This document shows positions 17,608 through 20,214 of a stretch of DNA of 20,214 nucleotides, piece by piece. The translations under genes and the position numbers were made by a program. The stretch's first letter is position 1. Each line of letters opens with the position of its first letter. This stretch comes from Chromera velia (taxonomy: Eukaryota; Sar; Chromeraceae), in assembly GCA_018398765.1 (NCBI GenBank), contig JAHBMJ010002094.1:2501-22714 (forward strand), written 5' to 3'. The notes beneath the pieces are model-generated. The model saw only the letters and a program-made list of their open reading frames with translations, had not been told where the DNA came from and ran no database searches.

Positions 17608-19665
17608 TGTGTGTCAGTCTGTCTGTCTGTCTGACTGACTGTTGTGTACGTGAACAAAGAGAAAAAGGATAAGAAGAATATAATCTGTTGTGTACACGAA
17701 GAAAAGGAGAGTCTCTGTGCCTGTCTGCTATGTGCTTAACAAGAAGAAGAGAGAGTAAAAGAAACAAACGCTCTGTGTCTGTGTCTGTCTCTCTCTTTTT
17801 CTCCCTCTCTCTCGCTCTCTCTGTGCGTGTGCCTGTGTGCGTGCAGGAGACGGTATGCTGTCGCAAGACGAAGTCGTGAAGGGGTGGAAGAAGGTGTTCA
17901 CGGAGTCGGACCTGACGGACGCAGAGATCGAGGAGATCTTCAAGGCCGCAGACGCAGACGGAAGTGGCTCCATCGACTACACTGGTACGTTTCTTTTCTG
18001 TGCATATCTGCCTGTGTGTGTACGTAACAGCAAACGCGTGTCGGAGCCCCCCGGTTGACCTTGACTGTGGATGATTCACCGTCTGTGCTTGCGTGTCTGA
18101 GGGTGCGTGACAGACAGGGATACTGAGTCTAAGGAACAATTTTTGTGTGTCCTTTTTTGCCCCTCTTTCTTGGTCCCGATATCTCTCCTGTCTTTCTGGG
18201 ATTTCAAACGCTTTTGCGTTCCCTGTCGCCCACACGCTTCTGCGTTTCGCCCATCCATCCTTCCCCCCCTTCCACGCATGCATGAATGAATAAATGAACC
18301 TTCCCGCCTGTCTGCCTGTCTGCCTGCAGAGTTCCTGGTTGCGACCTTGGACAGGAAGGCGATGTGCTCAAAAGAGAAGTTGGAGAGTGCTTTCCGGACG
18401 TTCGACACAGATGGGTGAGTGTGTGAGTGATACTCGAGTGAGTGGGTAGGTGGGTGGCAAAAGAAGCACCAAGAGAGGGAGACCTTCAGGTTGTTCGAGC
18501 GGTCAGACGTGGATTCCTCTTTCTTCGCCTCTTTGAATCCTTCGTTGGTCATGGCTTGGTTTTGTGTCTTTTCTTTCTGGCGCTTGTTTTGTGACTTTTC
18601 CTTCTGCTTGTTCTGGTGCGTGTTTTTCTCCCCCCACCCTTGAATTCCTCCACTCCTCTCTTCCTTTCTTTGCTTTCAATTGAGAGAAGTGACGATAGAG
18701 AATCGAGGGGACGTCAAAGATGTAGGAGACAGGACGAGGGATGAGCAGCGGAAGTTGAAGAAGCAAGAAACAAAAAACTCCTCTGATGAAAAGAGGCGCC
18801 CTCCTTCCTCTTTCTTCTCTGCAGGTCCGGCAAGATCTCATCGAAGGAGCTTGCACACGTGAGTCGATCGATCGTCATAGTTTCTTTCTCTTCTCATCTG
18901 TTTGACTCCATCTGTTCTTTCTTTTTCTAGTGCATCACTTAAACCTGGAATTGTCTCATGTCTTCTCCCCATATTCCTGCACGCGTTCGTTGGTTCACTC
19001 CTTTTCGCTCCCTTTCTTATTGCTGGTTTCTTTTGATCCGGCTGCCCTCCTTTTGTTTGTCGCATGGATGGACTTTGTGTGTGGAATGGGGGAGTCCCTT
19101 GATTCCCTCCTGGCGTCCATCTCTTGGAGGTTTCCAGTTGCATCAACACGCGAAATTTAATTAATTCGTCTTTTCCCTTTTATGCATCACGAGCTGCGTC
19201 GTTGATTCGCATGTGCCCCCCCCCCCCGTTTTTCTTCCCTTCCTCAGATTTTCGGGGTGGGAGACAAAATGGATCAGCAGCTGTGGGAGCAGATCATCGG
19301 GGAGGTCGACAAGAACGGAGACGGAGAGGTCGGTCGGTCGGTCAGACAAGCAAGCAGTCAGTGAGCGAGAGAGAGAGGTCCATCCCCCATCAGTCCAAGC
19401 TCTGTCCGTGTCGCTTTTTTTGAAGAATACGAATGACAGTCAGGAAGAAACACACAAAGGAAATTTGCGATGAGGAAAGTGTGACAGCAGTTCTCGCCCG
19501 CTTTGTGCAGAACAGGGTTGAGGGTATTGGAGCACAGATTGTCAGCTCAAAACTCTATCTGTGGCTTTGCGGCGTTGAAGATCGTTTTCAATCAATCTGT
19601 GTGTGGTGTTGCAGGTGGACCTGAACGAATTCAAGCAGATGATGGTGAAGCTGCTCTCCGGATAG
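14177..19665 (+). CDS. Calcium-dependent protein kinase (CDPK), ten exons
   Basis: Exons: 14177-14984, 15581-15642, 16209-16337, 16592-16671, 17129-17238, 17847-17984, 18330-18414, 18825-18858, 19248-19328, 19615-19665. All phases match; the product is 525 residues, normal for a CDPK. It is a Ser/Thr kinase activated by calcium through a calmodulin-like tail. N-terminal MGNC fits myristoylation at G2 and palmitoylation at C4, hence membrane attachment. Kinase: glycine loop GDGAFG (about 80-85), Lys102, Glu121, gatekeeper Met150, HRD with Asp196, DFG at 217-219, APE near 243-245, then SPPFGGQSDNEIL over the first splice. The regulatory junction covers about 334-385. Four canonical EF-hands start at Asp394, Asp432, Asp468 and Asp503, each ending in Glu at position 12, so all four should bind calcium. 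Introns split EF-hands 1-4. The ATG context is GACAATGG. In apicomplexans such kinases control secretion, motility and egress; the role here is unknown. Confidence 0.95.
16069..16200 (+). repeat. (GT)n/(GAGT)n microsatellite in CDPK intron 2
   Basis: Alternating blocks of GT and GAGT repeats fill the last ~130 nt of intron 2 and end eight bases before exon 3, leaving only GACTGCAG. It therefore replaces the pyrimidine tract normally found before an acceptor. The GAGT blocks contain many copies of GTGAGT, the standard donor hexamer. Confidence 0.9.
16690..16732 (+). repeat. (CTGT)n/(CTTT)n low-complexity tract in CDPK intron 4
   Basis: Pyrimidine-rich units CTGT then CTTT/CCTT shortly after the donor of intron 4. 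This looks like simple-sequence expansion within intron DNA. Confidence 0.6.
17239..17283 (+). repeat. (GGTC)n repeat starting at a CDPK donor site
   Basis: Intron 5 begins GTCAGTCGGTCGGTCGGT and continues with related GGTTGG/GGTGGG units. The tetranucleotide repeat starts at the splice site itself and repeats GTCGGT-type donor sequence several times. Confidence 0.75.
17561..17640 (+). repeat. (CT)n(GT)n(CTGT)n compound microsatellite in CDPK intron 5
   Basis: About 28 nt of CT repeats, then about 24 nt of GT repeats, then CTGT and GACT units. It lies in the middle of intron 5. A second CT-rich tract (about 17778-17822) precedes the acceptor and can serve as its pyrimidine tract. Confidence 0.9.
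19329..19346 (+). repeat. (GTCG)n repeat at the donor of CDPK intron 9
   Basis: Intron 9 begins GTCGGTCGGTCGGTCAGA, so the donor sits at the first unit of a tetranucleotide repeat, as in intron 5. Confidence 0.75.
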
Positions 19666-20190
19666 ATGGACTCGTAGAAGGATGGAAGGGAGGAGAGTTT
19701 GAAGCGGCTTGTCAATCCTTCTTTCTCCTGTTGTTGCTCCCTTCTTTCCAATGCGTGCGTCATTCACTTATGTCTGTGCATGCATGCGTTGCTTTGGGTG
19801 TCGTCACAGAGGTGCCTGCCTGTACCCGTCCGCGCTTCTTGTCTTGTCTGCATGCGTCGATGCGTACATGCGTGAAGCCTGTGTGTTTCCAGAAATGAAT
19901 GAATGCGTGGGTGCGTAGACTCTTTCAGTTTCTTGTTTGAGTGCATGTCTTCCTCGATCTCTGGCTGTACCCTCCGGATGCTTGGAGGGAAGCGCCAAAT
20001 TTAATTTTTGATTGATGAGGGGGGAAGGGGGACAAGGGCGGTCGCCTGCCTGCTTCATCCATGCATTTGTTTACCGACTGGCTGTCTGTTCAGAAAGGGG
20101 TATTCATTCATTTCTCTTCAAGGGAAAGAAGGGCGGGGTGCGTGCGTTTGTTGCAAGGTCACGTGGGCGGGCGCAAACTGGGTGTTTGAA
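19666..20190 (+). other. 3' untranslated and flanking region of the CDPK gene
   Basis: No further gene is supported. The stretch is T/G-rich with many TGCATGCATGCG-like and TGCGTG short repeats. An AT-rich patch (about 19997-20010, AAATTTAATTTTTG) could lie near a polyadenylation site, but no AATAAA is evident there. Confidence 0.5.
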
Positions 20191-20214
20191 GGGGGGGGGG
20201 GGGGGGGGGGGGGG
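20191..20214. repeat. Terminal G24 homopolymer
   Basis: The last 24 bases are all G, right up to the end of the window. This may be a real G-tract or an artefact of sequencing or assembly at a contig edge. Confidence 0.85.

Noticed and set aside
17447..18283. 278-codon minus-strand open frame
   Set aside because: It spans CDPK introns and exon 6 in antisense and is dominated by simple repeats.

Overview
The window looks like nuclear DNA of a unicellular eukaryote. Protein genes carry spliceosomal introns, introns and flanks are full of microsatellites, and the best-supported gene is a calcium-dependent protein kinase (CDPK), a family restricted to plants, green algae, ciliates and alveolates such as apicomplexans and chromerids. 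A plant-like CDPK, a secreted Cys/His-rich protein of a type I associate with bacteria, an SSUH2-like protein and a LINE-type reverse transcriptase relic together suggest a photosynthetic alveolate (chromerid-like, e.g. Chromera). That assignment is inference, not read directly from the sequence.

Layout. 1-1093: non-coding, AT-rich, downstream of gene A. 1094-3054 (-): gene A, a protein with two CxxCxGxG zinc motifs and a C-terminal CCxxC ending that fits a prenylation box; two or three exons; a TATA-like box lies just upstream. 3055-4783: AT-rich intergenic DNA holding a ~430 bp element bounded by inverted repeats (MITE-like). 4784-6934 (-): gene B, a multi-pass membrane protein with a C-terminal MYND zinc finger, apparently intronless. 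7655-10313 (+): a dead non-LTR reverse transcriptase with two in-frame TAG codons and one frameshift, followed by a hairpin. 11146-13573 (-): gene D, a secreted Cys/His-rich protein in three exons whose phases match exactly. 13574-14176: divergent promoter region. 14177-19665 (+): gene E, a complete ten-exon CDPK of 525 residues with an acylation signal, an intact kinase domain and four canonical EF-hands. The window ends in an uninterrupted run of 24 G, possibly an assembly edge.

Genes D and E are head to head about 600 bp apart and could share regulation. Nothing else suggests that the genes form one pathway. No tRNA, rRNA, CRISPR or bacterial operon was seen. The most distinctive pattern is in the splice sites: across the 13 introns I modelled, G at +5 is invariant and C occupies +3 in eight, unlike the usual GT(A/G) consensus. 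Several introns also carry tandem repeats that look like iterated copies of their own splice signals.
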